Source: Aminobacter sp. AP02
GTDB taxonomy: Bacteria; Pseudomonadota; Alphaproteobacteria; Rhizobiales; Rhizobiaceae
Reading direction: 5' to 3'
DNA length: 64,000 bases
Assembly (NCBI RefSeq): GCF_003148805.1
Contig: NZ_QGGX01000005.1
Coordinates: forward strand, 186,001-250,000
Of this stretch, positions 26,817-35,168 are shown in pieces; positions within the stretch are counted from its first letter, which is position 1, and the number at the start of each line of letters is the position of its first letter. The translations under genes were made by a program, and so were the position numbers. The notes beneath the pieces were generated by a model. The model made no database searches, was not told the origin of the DNA, and saw only the letters and a program-made list of their open reading frames with translations.

Positions 26817-27474
26817 ACTTCTGGCTGCCAACAACGATAAGCCAGGCGTAACCGCGATAAAGCGATACGAAGCCAAAGCTTCGCCCGGCCGCGTCGGCTT
26901 GGCCGGCGATCTCTTTGGCGAGCGTCTGGCGTGGGGCGACGTGGAAACGCGCCAGCCAACCCCGGAGCAAGGTGCGGAACCAGCCGGGCAAACCTTCCTG
27001 CTGGCCGAAATCGACGATGTGCACGGAGCCGTTGGTCACTGCAAGGGCTGCGGAAACCGAGCGCTCCCAACCTGGGATCATCGACAGTGCATAGGAGATG
27101 AAGACGCGGTCGAAGTCTGATCTGCCGAACAGGGCTTCAGCATCGAATGCGGTCGCATCGGCCTGGGCGACGGTGATGCGGTGCGACAGGCCGGCCCTGG
27201 CGATCGACGCACGGGCGGTCGCCAACATCTCGGCGGAGATATCGATGCCGTGGAAGTGCGCCTGGGGAAAGCGGCGGGCGGCGAGGATCAGGTTGCGGCC
27301 GGTGCCGCAACCAAGCTCGAGTACCGTGCCACCGCCGGGAGGATCGAGTTCCGAGATCATGCGGTCGCGACCGAGCAGGTAATACTTGCGGGTCAGGTCG
27401 TAGATGTGGCGCTGATGCCGATAGACGCGGTCCATCAGCCCGGAATGGCCAGCCGAAAGCCCGGGAGTGCTCAT
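26809..27474 (-). CDS. btaB: Diacylglyceryl-homoserine N-methyltransferase BtaB
   Basis: This 221-residue class I SAM methyltransferase has VLELGCGTGRN at about 52-61 and GIDISAEML after it. Directly downstream of btaA and overlapping it (ATGA), it is expected to add three methyl groups to diacylglyceryl-homoserine, giving the betaine lipid DGTS at the inner membrane. The start at 27474 is fixed by that overlap; a 67-residue upstream extension lies inside btaA in another frame and is rejected. DGTS replaces phospholipids under phosphate starvation in rhizobia and Rhodobacter. Length agrees with the family. Confidence 0.92.
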   Translation of the reverse strand: MSTPGLSAGHSGLMDRVYRHQRHIYDLTRKYYLLGRDRMISELDPPGGGTVLELGCGTGRNLILAARRFPQAHFHGIDISAEMLATARASIARAGLSHRITVAQADATAFDAEALFGRSDFDRVFISYALSMIPGWERSVSAALAVTNGSVHIVDFGQQEGLPGWFRTLLRGWLARFHVAPRQTLAKEIAGQADAAGRSFGFVSLYRGYAWLIVVGSQKSI

Positions 27475-28718
27475 TGCGGCTTCTTCACATAGAGGTGGAA
27501 GCCGCCATAGATCGCGGAACGGTCGCGGGCCGTGAAATCGCGCGACTGCGCTTCTTCGTAGGTCCATTGATCGAGCAGGGCGGGCGAAAGCCTGCCGGGC
27601 AAAAGGCTCGGTTCGGCGGCGGTGCGGAAGATGACACGAGCGCCTGGTGCGGCAGTCCGGGTGATTTCGGCCCACAGAGCGTTGAGCTGGGTGTCGCTCA
27701 TCCAGTCCTGCGCGTCGAGCAGAACGTAGCGGTCGGTCGAGGCAGCATTCTTGCCGGCGAGGAACTCGGTGAAGTTCGCGTGGTGGATGCCGACGCGATC
27801 GACATTGCCGCGTATCGTCGCGTAATTGGCCTGTTCAAGGTAGGCGGGAAGGGCGCCTTCGCCTGGAACCGGGTAACGCCGGGCAAAAGCCTGCCAGGCG
27901 AAATAGTTGTTTTCGAGCGGGAAATCGCAAGCGAGCTTTTCGAGCCGCGCCTTGAGCACGCCGGCCATGGAGCCATCGCCCGAGGTCAGCAAGGAATCAT
28001 ATTGGGCCGGCGGAATGCCAAGGCCGAACAGCGAGGATTTACGCGAGGTGACAAAGCGCAGCATCGGTCGTTCGAAGACCGGTGCGATCTTCTCGTCGAA
28101 GAAACGGCGCTGCTCGTCCTGATTTCTGGTTGCCATGATGGTGGCGGGATCGACGCCGTAGAGTTTGGCCACGCGGTGACCGGCTGCAATGAACAGGCCG
28201 AGCAGCCCGGTTTTGTAGAAATTGCCGTCGAAGGTGGCGATGCGGCGCTTGCCGCGCCAATTGCGGCTTTCCCAGTAGCGGCGGCTCGACGGGTCAAGAT
28301 GCGGTGCGATGAAGCGGTCATAGGCATGCGAGTTGTGCTCGATGCCGGCAGAGCCGAAGAAGCGGAACAGATCGGCCTGTGACGGCAGGTGGCGTACGGC
28401 AACGAGCTTCATCTTGTTGAGCGCGATGTGGGCGGCGTTCAGGTCGACCGCGTCGACCCGGGCCGGCGAGCGCGTGAGATAGGCGAGGATATTGCAGCCG
28501 CCTGAAGCTATGGTGACGACCTTGTGGCCCTCGGCGAGCTGCATCGCTTCCATGTCGACATCGGGGTCTTCCCAGATCTGGGGGTAGACTAGGCCGGAAA
28601 ACAAAAGGGCGAAGAGCCGTTCGGACAAGCCCTCCCTGGATAAGGCGCGGTTCTGATAGACCGCCTTTCCAACTTGCTTGCCGCGACGAAAGACATGTTC
28701 TCCGGAAACGTCGGTCAT
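27471..28718 (-). CDS. btaA: S-adenosylmethionine:diacylglycerol 3-amino-3-carboxypropyltransferase BtaA
   Basis: The 415-residue protein matches the BtaA length. Recognisable stretches are YPQIWEDPDVDMEAMQL, the SAM-site ASGGCNILAYLTRSPARVDAVDLN and the C-terminal VLLDAQDWMSD. It transfers the 3-amino-3-carboxypropyl group of SAM to diacylglycerol, the first step of DGTS synthesis. The ATG at 28718 was preferred over a 30-residue upstream extension because homologs start near here and the extension runs through the PHO box region. Three PhoB-type repeats at 28768-28797 lie about 50-80 bp before the ATG, implying induction by phosphate limitation. Confidence 0.93.
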   Translation of the reverse strand: MTDVSGEHVFRRGKQVGKAVYQNRALSREGLSERLFALLFSGLVYPQIWEDPDVDMEAMQLAEGHKVVTIASGGCNILAYLTRSPARVDAVDLNAAHIALNKMKLVAVRHLPSQADLFRFFGSAGIEHNSHAYDRFIAPHLDPSSRRYWESRNWRGKRRIATFDGNFYKTGLLGLFIAAGHRVAKLYGVDPATIMATRNQDEQRRFFDEKIAPVFERPMLRFVTSRKSSLFGLGIPPAQYDSLLTSGDGSMAGVLKARLEKLACDFPLENNYFAWQAFARRYPVPGEGALPAYLEQANYATIRGNVDRVGIHHANFTEFLAGKNAASTDRYVLLDAQDWMSDTQLNALWAEITRTAAPGARVIFRTAAEPSLLPGRLSPALLDQWTYEEAQSRDFTARDRSAIYGGFHLYVKKPQ

Positions 28719-28767
28719 GGAAATGCGATTCCCCGCTTCGTTGTTGGCGCAGCGGGTAGCGCACCGG

Positions 28768-28797
28768 CGTGACAGCGCGGTGACGATGCGATGACGG
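28768..28797 (-). promoter_or_regulatory. PHO box (PhoB operator) of btaA-btaB
   Basis: On the minus strand GTCA occurs three times at exact 11-nt spacing: CCGTCAT, TCGTCAC and a perfect CTGTCAC half-site. This is the tandem 11-bp arrangement bound by PhoB. Its end is about 50 bp before the btaA ATG. Regulation by phosphate is known for btaAB in rhizobia; binding here is inferred. Confidence 0.75.
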
Positions 28798-28923
28798 CGG
28801 CGCGACACGGGGGTGAAAGCGGCAATGTGACAGCCGGACTCGGAACGTTATGAAACCGGTAGGCTGCCCGCGCATTTTCTCTCCGACAGCCCGCTTGCGG
28901 GTGGTTTTGGAAAGGAAGTTGTT

Positions 28924-29214
28924 ATGAAAAAGTTCATTCTCGCCTCAGTTTCCGCCATTGCGCTGTTTGGCATTGCCGCCTGCAGCGACAGCAATACGGA
29001 CAGCACGACCACAGAGAGCGTGAAGCCGCCTGTCACCGAGCAGCCTGCGCCCGCCACTCCGGCACCCGCGACGCCTCAGGCCACGCCGCCGGCAACCGAC
29101 AATTCGACGACGCAGAGCATCACGCCGACGCCTGAAACAGGCACGGGCGGCGACATGCAGAACCACGACACGATGCAGCCGAAGCCAGTAGAGCCGGCAG
29201 CGCCAGCGCAATAA
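28924..29214 (+). CDS. Small Pro/Thr-rich lipoprotein
   Basis: The 96-residue protein has an N-terminal signal MKKFILASVSAIALFG and lipobox IAAC (Cys20). The mature part is a low-complexity chain rich in Thr, Pro, Ala and Gln with no predicted fold. AAGGA precedes the ATG at 28924 and an intrinsic terminator follows the stop by 17 bp, so it is a genuine single-gene unit. It is probably anchored in the outer or inner membrane. It is divergent from btaA; the PHO box lies between them and might also affect it. Function is unknown. Confidence 0.8.
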   Translation: MKKFILASVSAIALFGIAACSDSNTDSTTTESVKPPVTEQPAPATPAPATPQATPPATDNSTTQSITPTPETGTGGDMQNHDTMQPKPVEPAAPAQ

Positions 29215-29231
29215 GCGAGCGGGAGGAGGAG

Positions 29232-29258
29232 AGGCCGGAGCTTAGGCTCCGGCCTTTT
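29232..29258 (+). terminator. Intrinsic terminator of the small lipoprotein gene
   Basis: AGGCCGGAGC (29232-29241) pairs with GCTCCGGCCT (29246-29255), 4-nt loop, then TTT. It stands 8 bp from the stop of the convergent transporter gene. Confidence 0.88.
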
Positions 29259-29266
29259 CTTGAGTC

Positions 29267-30169
29267 TCAGCGCGCGACGCGGGCGCGCCGGCCCAATGCG
29301 ACGATGGCGATGACGGCAAGCGCGAAAAGCACGGTTTCGCCGCTGACATGTTCCTTCAGCAGGAAGGCCGAGATGGCGAGCGTGACGAAGGACTGCAGCA
29401 ACTGAACCTGGCTGACGCGCGCGATACCGCCCATGCCAAGCCCGACATTCCAGGCGAAGAAGCCGAGGAACATCGATCCGAAGCTCAGATACAGGAACGA
29501 GAATGTCGCGGCCCCCGATGCACTGGCGAACTCCGGATGCCAGCTCAAGATCGCTCCAGGGATCGAGATGGGCGCGGTCAGGATCAGCGACCAGCAGATG
29601 ACCTCCCACCCAGGCATGTGGCGCGACAGCTTGCCCGACACGACATAGCCCAGGCTTGCGGACAGCGCGGCGAGAAACAGGAAAAGGTCGCCGGTGGACA
29701 GGCTCATTCCATTGTCTCGCATGGCGAAGGTCACAACAAGGACAGCGCCGGCGATGCCGCAGACCCAGAAGAACACCGAGGGCCGCTCGCCACCAATGAG
29801 GGCAGCAAAGATGCTGGTGACCAGCGGCAGTACACCGAGCACGACGCCGCCATGCGAGGCAGGCACCGTTTGCATGGCAATCGAAGAAAAGATCGGGAAG
29901 CCAAAAACCAGAAGCAGGCCGGCGAGGAAAAGGGCAGGCGCGTCGCCTTTCGGAAGGCGCTTGCGCAGGATCAAGAGCAGCAGTGCAGCGGCCAGCGAGG
30001 CGACGGCAGCGCGGCCATTGGTCACGAACCATGGCGAAAACGTCGTCAGTGCAACGCGTGTGGCCGGCAAGGTGCCGCCGAAGATGATGACGCCAAGCGT
30101 GCCAAGGGCAAGGCCGATGGTTTCGCGGGAAAGCGTATGTTCCTGCTGAGTGGTGTTGCGCGCGTCCAT
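29267..30169 (-). CDS. EamA/DMT-family transporter (second copy)
   Basis: The 300-residue protein has about ten membrane helices in two EamA repeats. It starts ETIGLALGTLGVIIFGGTLPATRVAL after a short polar N-terminus; the second repeat includes SFLYLSFGSMFLGFFAWNVGLG. The ATG at 30169 is preferred to one 25 residues upstream on the basis of the usual N-terminal length, though its ribosome site is weak. It is only distantly similar to the transporter at 19801-20697. Substrate is unknown. The 148 bp upstream separate it from the divergent DjlA-like gene. Confidence 0.87.
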   Translation of the reverse strand: MDARNTTQQEHTLSRETIGLALGTLGVIIFGGTLPATRVALTTFSPWFVTNGRAAVASLAAALLLLILRKRLPKGDAPALFLAGLLLVFGFPIFSSIAMQTVPASHGGVVLGVLPLVTSIFAALIGGERPSVFFWVCGIAGAVLVVTFAMRDNGMSLSTGDLFLFLAALSASLGYVVSGKLSRHMPGWEVICWSLILTAPISIPGAILSWHPEFASASGAATFSFLYLSFGSMFLGFFAWNVGLGMGGIARVSQVQLLQSFVTLAISAFLLKEHVSGETVLFALAVIAIVALGRRARVAR

Positions 30170-30317
30170 GGCGCAATTCGATAGCGGGACTTGGCTTTTT
30201 CGTCGTGCACTTTCGGTTGGTCCAGATTTTTGGTCCAGATCCACTTGATGCCGACAAAGTTACCCTGATGCGCAAAGGCATCTCGCATTTGCGAATGTTT
30301 CATCCTAAGAAGCGGCC

Positions 30318-31037
30318 ATGTCGATTTGGGACCGTCTCGGCGACTTCATCGCGCGTATCTCGGCGTCGGCTGCAAACAGCGTCGCCGACGTCGTGGAAGC
30401 TGTTCGCACCGTCTTTTCCGGAGATGCGGAAACCCGCCGCCGCGTCGCGTTCTCGGTGGCGATGATCGCGTTGTCAGCGAAGATGGCCAAGGCCGATGGC
30501 GTGGTTTCACAGGCCGAGGTCAGGGCCTTCTACGAGATATTCTCGGTGCCCCAGGAGCATGCACGGGACGTGGCGCGGCTCTATGACATCGCCCAGCAGG
30601 ACGTTGCCGGTTTCGAATACTACGCCGAGCGCATGGCAAAGCTGTGCGGTTCGGGTCATGCCAATTGCGGGATGCTCGAAGATATTCTCGACGGCTTGTT
30701 CCATATCGCCAAGGCGGACGGGATGATGCACCAGTGCGAGGGCAGCTTCCTGCATCGGGTCTCCGAGATCTTCCGCATCGAGGAAGTGCACTACCAGACC
30801 ATAGTGGCTCGGCATCTCGATGTCGGTGAAGCCGATCCCTATCGGGTGCTCGGCATCGACCGCGGCCGGTCATTCGAAGACGTGCGCAAGCACTATCGCA
30901 AGCTTGTCGCCAACAACCATCCCGATAAGCTGATCGCGCGCGGCCTGCCCGAAGAGTTCATCAGGATCGCCACCACGCGCATCGCTGCGATCAACGCGGC
31001 CTACGAAATCATCGAAAGGGGATTGCGGCACGCATGA
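30318..31037 (+). CDS. DjlA-like TerB/J-domain co-chaperone
   Basis: The 239-residue protein has a TerB-like all-helical domain at about 45-165, containing acidic KADGVVSQAEVRAF and KADGMMHQCEGSF repeats. A J-domain at about 172-238 has the HPD motif at 201-203. It differs from E. coli DjlA in having no clear N-terminal membrane helix, although residues 1-30 are amphipathic. It should stimulate DnaK ATPase. Its TGA overlaps the start of the AmpD-like amidase gene (ATGA), a conserved rhizobial pairing to my knowledge. A link to envelope stress or wall recycling is plausible but inferred. Confidence 0.88.
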   Translation: MSIWDRLGDFIARISASAANSVADVVEAVRTVFSGDAETRRRVAFSVAMIALSAKMAKADGVVSQAEVRAFYEIFSVPQEHARDVARLYDIAQQDVAGFEYYAERMAKLCGSGHANCGMLEDILDGLFHIAKADGMMHQCEGSFLHRVSEIFRIEEVHYQTIVARHLDVGEADPYRVLGIDRGRSFEDVRKHYRKLVANNHPDKLIARGLPEEFIRIATTRIAAINAAYEIIERGLRHA

Positions 31038-31807
31038 GCGGTTTTCAGCCCGACCACCCGCATGCCGAAGTACGGCTTTCGCCCAATTTCGGGCAGCGGA
31101 AAGACGGGATGACGCCTGACATGATCGTGCTGCACTACACTGGCATGGCGACCGGCGAGGGCGCCGAGGCCTGGCTTTGCAATCCGGTGAGCGAAGTGTC
31201 GTCGCACTATCTGGTGCATGAGGATGGCCGCATCGTACAAATGGTGCGCGAAAGTGACCGGGCCTGGCATGCGGGGAAAAGCTCCTGGAGCGGCCAGACT
31301 GACATCAACTCCTGTTCGGTCGGCATCGAGATCGTCAATCCCGGCCATGCGCTTGGCTATCGTTCATTTCCCAAGCGGCAGATGGAGGCGGTGATTGCGC
31401 TCTGTCGCGGCATCATCGCGCGCCATGATGTGTCGCCTGAACGTGTTCTGGCGCATTCGGATGTCGCATTGGGGCGCAAAGTCGACCCGGGCGAGCGGTT
31501 TTCCTGGCGAATGTTGGCCGATGCCGGCGTAGGTCATTGGGTCGCACCGACCCCACGTAATGGGCGCACGATATTGCAACCGGGCGACGTTGGCTCCGCA
31601 GTGGAAGAGCTGCAGTCGATGCTGGCGCTTTACGGCTATGGCGTCGAGATCACCGGCCATTTCGACGCCCAGACAGCGGTAACTATCCAAGCTTTTCAAC
31701 GACATTTCCGCACGAGTTGCGTAAACGGCGCTGCCGATGCCTCGACAGTTTCGACCCTGCGCCGGCTGCTTTCATCGCTTCAGGGAAGTCTTGACCAGCA
31801 CAGGTAG
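31034..31807 (+). CDS. AmpD-like N-acetylmuramoyl-L-alanine amidase with PG-binding domain
   Basis: The 257-residue protein has no signal peptide. An Amidase_2 domain covers about 10-165 with the zinc ligands His34 (VLHYTG), His141 and Asp151 in the AmpD-type HSDVALGRKVDPG. A PG_binding_1 domain follows at about 180-250. Cytosolic AmpD cleaves anhydro-muropeptides during wall recycling; AmiD-type relatives act outside, so the missing signal favours recycling, while the binding domain is more AmiD-like. The start overlaps the DjlA-like stop (ATGA). The combination of AmpD zinc motif and C-terminal binding domain is common in Rhizobiales. Confidence 0.88.
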   Translation: MSGFQPDHPHAEVRLSPNFGQRKDGMTPDMIVLHYTGMATGEGAEAWLCNPVSEVSSHYLVHEDGRIVQMVRESDRAWHAGKSSWSGQTDINSCSVGIEIVNPGHALGYRSFPKRQMEAVIALCRGIIARHDVSPERVLAHSDVALGRKVDPGERFSWRMLADAGVGHWVAPTPRNGRTILQPGDVGSAVEELQSMLALYGYGVEITGHFDAQTAVTIQAFQRHFRTSCVNGAADASTVSTLRRLLSSLQGSLDQHR

Positions 31808-31997
31808 CTGATTCGCAAGATTACAACCTGTCACGCTTTGTGACTTGGCTGGTCATTTTTCGCGCCAGTTCTCCCCGCAAATGCATCTCCGTGCAAGGCG
31901 CCGGATAAATCCTGCCAAATGCCCCGAAGAGGGCCCCGGCGTCAGGAAGGGATGCTGCGCGTTGTTTTCGCGCGGCCTATTCGAGAACAAGGATAAT

Positions 31998-32645
31998 ATG
32001 AAGAATCTGACCGTTGTTGCGGTGGCATTAGCCGCCGGCCTGACTTCTTTTGCCGCTCATGCCCAAGAGGGTGCTGTCAGGGCATCCAAGGCGATCATCG
32101 AAGCCACCACAAAAGCCAAAACGAACAAGGCTGCCGATGATTGTCCCTATCTCTTCTGCAGTTCCAAGAAGCAGGCTGCCGTAGACGACGACTTCAAGAC
32201 CGCATCGATCGGCGCCAAGGGTGCCAAGACCATGAAGGACCACGCGGACAAAGCCGCGAAATCCACCAAGGCGAGCGCGCCTTACGGTGAAATCGTCGCG
32301 CGCTATGCCTCGTCCTATGGCGTTCCGGTTTCGCTTGCCCATGCTGTGATCAGCGTCGAAAGCAACTATCGTCCGAACACGACCGGCCGCGCTGGCGAAA
32401 TCGGTCTCATGCAGATCAAGCCGGCGACGGCACGCATGATGGGTTATTCAGGTTCGGCAAAAGGTCTCTTCAATCCCGAGACCAACATCAAGTTCGGCAT
32501 GAAGTACCTCGCCAAGGCCCATGAGCTTAGCGGCGGCACGACTTGCGGAACTATCTTGAAGTACAATGCCGGCCACGCCGCAAAGCGCATGAACCCGACC
32601 TCCGCCGCTTATTGCAAGAAAGTGCAGGCCCGTATCGGTCGTTAA
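31998..32645 (+). CDS. Exported SLT-family lytic transglycosylase
   Basis: The 215-residue protein has a Sec signal peptide (about 1-22, AAHAQ), a Lys/Ala-rich spacer (30-95) with a CPYLFC cysteine pair, and a C-terminal SLT domain (about 97-210). The catalytic Glu121 is in ISVESNYRPN, followed by GEIGLMQIKPATAR and the TILKYNAGH motif. It should cut glycan strands in the periplasm and is small enough to serve locally, for example at a secretion or flagellar site, though none is encoded here. AAGGA before the ATG at 31998 sets the start. The 190-bp gap before it contains a GTCAC-GCTTT-GTGAC palindrome at 31830-31844 and nothing else I can name. Confidence 0.9.
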   Translation: MKNLTVVAVALAAGLTSFAAHAQEGAVRASKAIIEATTKAKTNKAADDCPYLFCSSKKQAAVDDDFKTASIGAKGAKTMKDHADKAAKSTKASAPYGEIVARYASSYGVPVSLAHAVISVESNYRPNTTGRAGEIGLMQIKPATARMMGYSGSAKGLFNPETNIKFGMKYLAKAHELSGGTTCGTILKYNAGHAAKRMNPTSAAYCKKVQARIGR

Positions 32646-32689
32646 CGGCGGATAGATGGGATGGTTCCTCGGCAGGGCGAATGTTTTCA

Positions 32690-32720
32690 TTTGCCTTTTG
32701 GCGAGCGAACCATTCTATAC
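32690..32720 (+). promoter_or_regulatory. Candidate rnpB promoter
   Basis: TTTGCC (32690-32695) and CTATAC (32715-32720) resemble the alphaproteobacterial CTTGAC/CTATAT boxes, with somewhat long spacing (18-19 bp). The -10 ends 5 bp before the inferred RNA 5' end. Confidence 0.5.
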
Positions 32721-32725
32721 GCCTT

Positions 32726-33120
32726 GCCAGCTGGCCGGGCGGCCGCACCCGCAACTGCCGAAAGGCAGCGGGTGAGGAAAGTCCGGGCTCCATGGATACA
32801 CGGTGCCGGTTAATGGCCGGCGGGGGCGACCCCAGGGAAAGTGCCACAGAAAGCAAACCGCCGCGGTTTCCGCGGTAAGGGTGAAAGGGTGGGGTAAGAG
32901 CCCACCGCGCGACTGGCAACAGGAGCGGCACGGTAAACCCCACCGGGAGCAAAACCGAATAGGGGTGGTACGAGGGGCGACCCTCAGGGCTGTTTCCGGC
33001 TCACCGCCCGGGTAGGTTGCGTGAGGCGCATGGCAACATGCGTCCAAGAAGAATGGTCGCCACGTTCCCGCGCCGCAAGGCGCGGGGGCCATACAGAACC
33101 CGGCTTACAGGCCAGCTGGC
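32726..33120 (+). ncRNA. rnpB: RNase P RNA, class A
   Basis: The RNA component of RNase P, the ribozyme that matures tRNA 5' ends. The ends pair as helix P1: GCCAGCTGGCC at 32726-32736 with GGCCAGCTGGC at 33110-33120. Conserved core words are present in order: GAGGAAAGTCCGGGCTCC after the first stems (CR I), ACAGAAAGCAAACCGCC, GGTAAGGGTGAAAGGGTGG, GGTAAGAGCCCACCG, and the 3' AGAACCCGGCTTACAG of CR V. Length about 395 nt fits the alphaproteobacterial type. It lies between the SLT gene and the convergent PLP enzyme gene. End points are estimated from P1. Confidence 0.95.
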
Positions 33121-33192
33121 GCTGCCTTTTGCCTTGCACCTTCAGTGCCTTGCGGCGATTTCCGCGCGTCCTGATTCAAGGTGCGGGGCAAT

Positions 33193-34308
33193 TTATGCGA
33201 TTATCCTGTCCAGCGAGGCCTTGATCGACTGCCAGAGCTCCTCGACCGGTTCGCAGCCGACCGAAAGCCTGACAAACCCCGGCGGAACGGCATCGCCACG
33301 GCGCGTGCGCCGCTCGGCAACCGTGTGAACGCCGCCGAATGACGTAGCGGCATGCATCAGTTCGCAGCCGTTGATGAAGTCTTCCGCCTTGTCCTCCGAC
33401 GCCACCACGAAGCTGATGAGAAAACCAAACCGCTCCATCTGGGCGCGCGCCAGATTGTGGGAGGGGTCGCCTTCGAGGCCCGGGAAGCGGATCGAATGGA
33501 TCGCGGGGTGGGCCTTCAAGCGCGGGGCGATGATCTCGGCCGAAGAGCACATGCGGTCAAAGCGCAGTTCGAGCGTTTCAAGGCCGCGATGCACCAGCCA
33601 AGCCTCGAAGGGGCCGGGTATGCCGCCTGCGGTCTGCCGCCAGTCGGCGACCGCGGTGATGACCTCGGCGTTGCGGCTGGCGACGTGGCCGAAAAGAACA
33701 TCGGAATGACCGTTGGGCGCCTTTGTGTCGGCGGCAACAACGATGTCGGCGCCGAGATCGAGGGGGCGCTGGCCGAAGGGTGTCATGGTGGTGTTGTCGA
33801 CGACCAGGATTCCGCCGGACTTGTGAACGCCCCCGGCCACAGCGGCGATGTCGCAGATGTCGAGTGTCGGATTGGATGGGCTTTCGACAAAGACAAGCCG
33901 ATAGCCGTCGAAGCCGCCGTCGAGGAATGACGATGTCGGCCTGACGTCGCAGGTCACCCCAAAGGCGCCGAGGAAGCGATCCGCCAGGATCCTTGTGGTG
34001 TGGTAGCCGTCGGAAGGCAGAAGGATGCGGTCGCCCGATTTGAGCAGCGCGAAGAATACTGCCGAGATCGCGCCCATGCCGGACGGAAATGCCACGCATG
34101 GGGCGTCCTCCAGATGCCCGAGCATCTCCTCGACCGCCTGCCAGTTCGGATTGGAGAAGCGCCCATACTGGTTGAAGCCGGTGGCATCACCCGGCGCATG
34201 AAAAATCGCCGCCATCGTCAAGGGTAGCGGGATCGGATCGCCGACGGAAAGTCTGGCGCTGCGCAGGTGGGCGAGCGAGGCAGCACGGGCGTTCGAGGCG
34301 TTCGTCAT
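33193..34308 (-). CDS. Cystathionine gamma-lyase/synthase-family PLP enzyme
   Basis: The 371-residue fold I PLP enzyme belongs to the trans-sulfuration family. The PLP lysine is K196 in ADTKAPNGHSD; YGRFSNPNWQAVEE and FVESPSNPTLDICDI are typical. It most resembles the cystathionine gamma-lyases annotated in rhizobia, which give cysteine, 2-oxobutyrate and ammonia, but gamma-synthase or methionine gamma-lyase activity cannot be excluded. The ATG at 34308 was chosen over one 21 residues upstream because the extension lacks family residues. It is divergent from the dcw cluster across a 401-bp gap. Confidence 0.85.
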   Translation of the reverse strand: MTNASNARAASLAHLRSARLSVGDPIPLPLTMAAIFHAPGDATGFNQYGRFSNPNWQAVEEMLGHLEDAPCVAFPSGMGAISAVFFALLKSGDRILLPSDGYHTTRILADRFLGAFGVTCDVRPTSSFLDGGFDGYRLVFVESPSNPTLDICDIAAVAGGVHKSGGILVVDNTTMTPFGQRPLDLGADIVVAADTKAPNGHSDVLFGHVASRNAEVITAVADWRQTAGGIPGPFEAWLVHRGLETLELRFDRMCSSAEIIAPRLKAHPAIHSIRFPGLEGDPSHNLARAQMERFGFLISFVVASEDKAEDFINGCELMHAATSFGGVHTVAERRTRRGDAVPPGFVRLSVGCEPVEELWQSIKASLDRIIA

Positions 34309-34488
34309 GGTTGGTGACTTTCCGAGCGGGGACTTCGTTTCGACGCTAAGGCGGCTGACACAACCGGGCAAGTGCGTTGGCTGCGCTGGGCCAGTCGATA
34401 ACCCTTCGTTAGCCTTAATGGATCATAAAAAAGCGGACGCCGTGAAAGGGCCCGAAAGGCTGGTCTTGGTGTCCAAGTGTAGCCAGTT

Positions 34489-34522
34489 CCCGTTGACGCC
34501 CATATCACCCCATGTTATCCCA
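34489..34522 (-). promoter_or_regulatory. MraZ operator: four 10-bp-spaced TGGG-type repeats
   Basis: On the minus strand TGGG occurs at three positions with exact 10-bp spacing (complement CCCA at 34499, 34509, 34519), and a fourth unit CGGG follows at 34489. MraZ is known to bind TGGGN repeats separated by 5 nt, that is, a 10-bp period. The array lies 188 bp before mraZ and overlaps the probable promoter. This implies MraZ autoregulation of the cluster. Confidence 0.8.
34493..34521 (+). promoter_or_regulatory. Probable mra (dcw) promoter
   Basis: TTGACG at 34493-34498 and TTATCC or TATCCC at about 34515-34521 (spacer 16-17) form a sigma70-like promoter interleaved with the MraZ repeats. 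The -10 is weak. The leader to mraZ would be about 180 nt. The rest of the gap 34309-34709 shows no gene that I trust. Confidence 0.5.
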
Positions 34523-34709
34523 AATCGGTAACCATGATTTCGTTCCAGTAGAGGGTGAGGCGTTGGCCGATCCGGCAGCCGCGGCGGCTGCGGGTGGCGA
34601 CGCATTGTCAGTCGGCGGGGGTTGTCTGGAATTTTGGTTGTTCCGTGCCACTGGGGTGCGGACGACATGACGATGAGGGGCGCGGCCGCACAAACGGCCG
34701 GATCATGCA

Positions 34710-35168
34710 ATGGATCGGTTTCTGTCAAATGCGGTGAACAGGATCGATGCGAAGGGACGGGTCTCCGTTCCGGCGCATTTCCGTGCCGTATTGCAGAAGC
34801 GCGGTTACACGGAACTCTATGCGCTGCGGGCGCTCGATGTTCCGGCGCTCGATGTCGGCGGCCTGGACCTGCTCGACCGCTACGAACGGCGCATCGCGCA
34901 AGAAGACCCGTTTCTGCAGACGGCGGACGACATGTCCTTCTTTATCCATGGCGACAGCACCTTCCTGAAGCTCGACCAGGACGGGCGCATTTCGGTCTCG
35001 GATTTCCTTCGCGAGCATACCGGGATCACGTCGGACGTGGCCTTTGTCGGGCGTGGACAGTTTTTTCAGATGTGGGAGCCCGAGCGGCTGCGTGCCCATG
35101 GCGCGGAAGTTCGCTCGCGGCTCTTGAAGCTTCGGCAGGGGACGAAGCCAGAGGAGCGACCGGAATGA
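34710..35168 (+). CDS. mraZ: Transcriptional regulator MraZ
   Basis: The 152-residue protein has two AbrB-like swapped-hairpin repeats. The first starts [20 protein letters not shown] (DAKGR motif at about 13-17). The second has [19 protein letters not shown] with DGRI. MraZ is the first gene of the dcw cluster and represses it and itself in E. coli. The TGGG-type repeats in the upstream region fit its known DNA target. The stop overlaps the rsmH start (ATGA). No strong Shine-Dalgarno is visible before the ATG at 34710, but the N-terminus [13 protein letters not shown] matches the family. Confidence 0.95.
   Translation: MDRFLSNAVNRIDAKGRVSVPAHFRAVLQKRGYTELYALRALDVPALDVGGLDLLDRYERRIAQEDPFLQTADDMSFFIHGDSTFLKLDQDGRISVSDFLREHTGITSDVAFVGRGQFFQMWEPERLRAHGAEVRSRLLKLRQGTKPEERPE

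Noticed and set aside
34622-35164. In-frame N-terminal extension of rsmH across mraZ
   Set aside because: mraZ occupies this region in another frame, and the ribosome site GAGGAG at 35151 sets the rsmH start at 35165.
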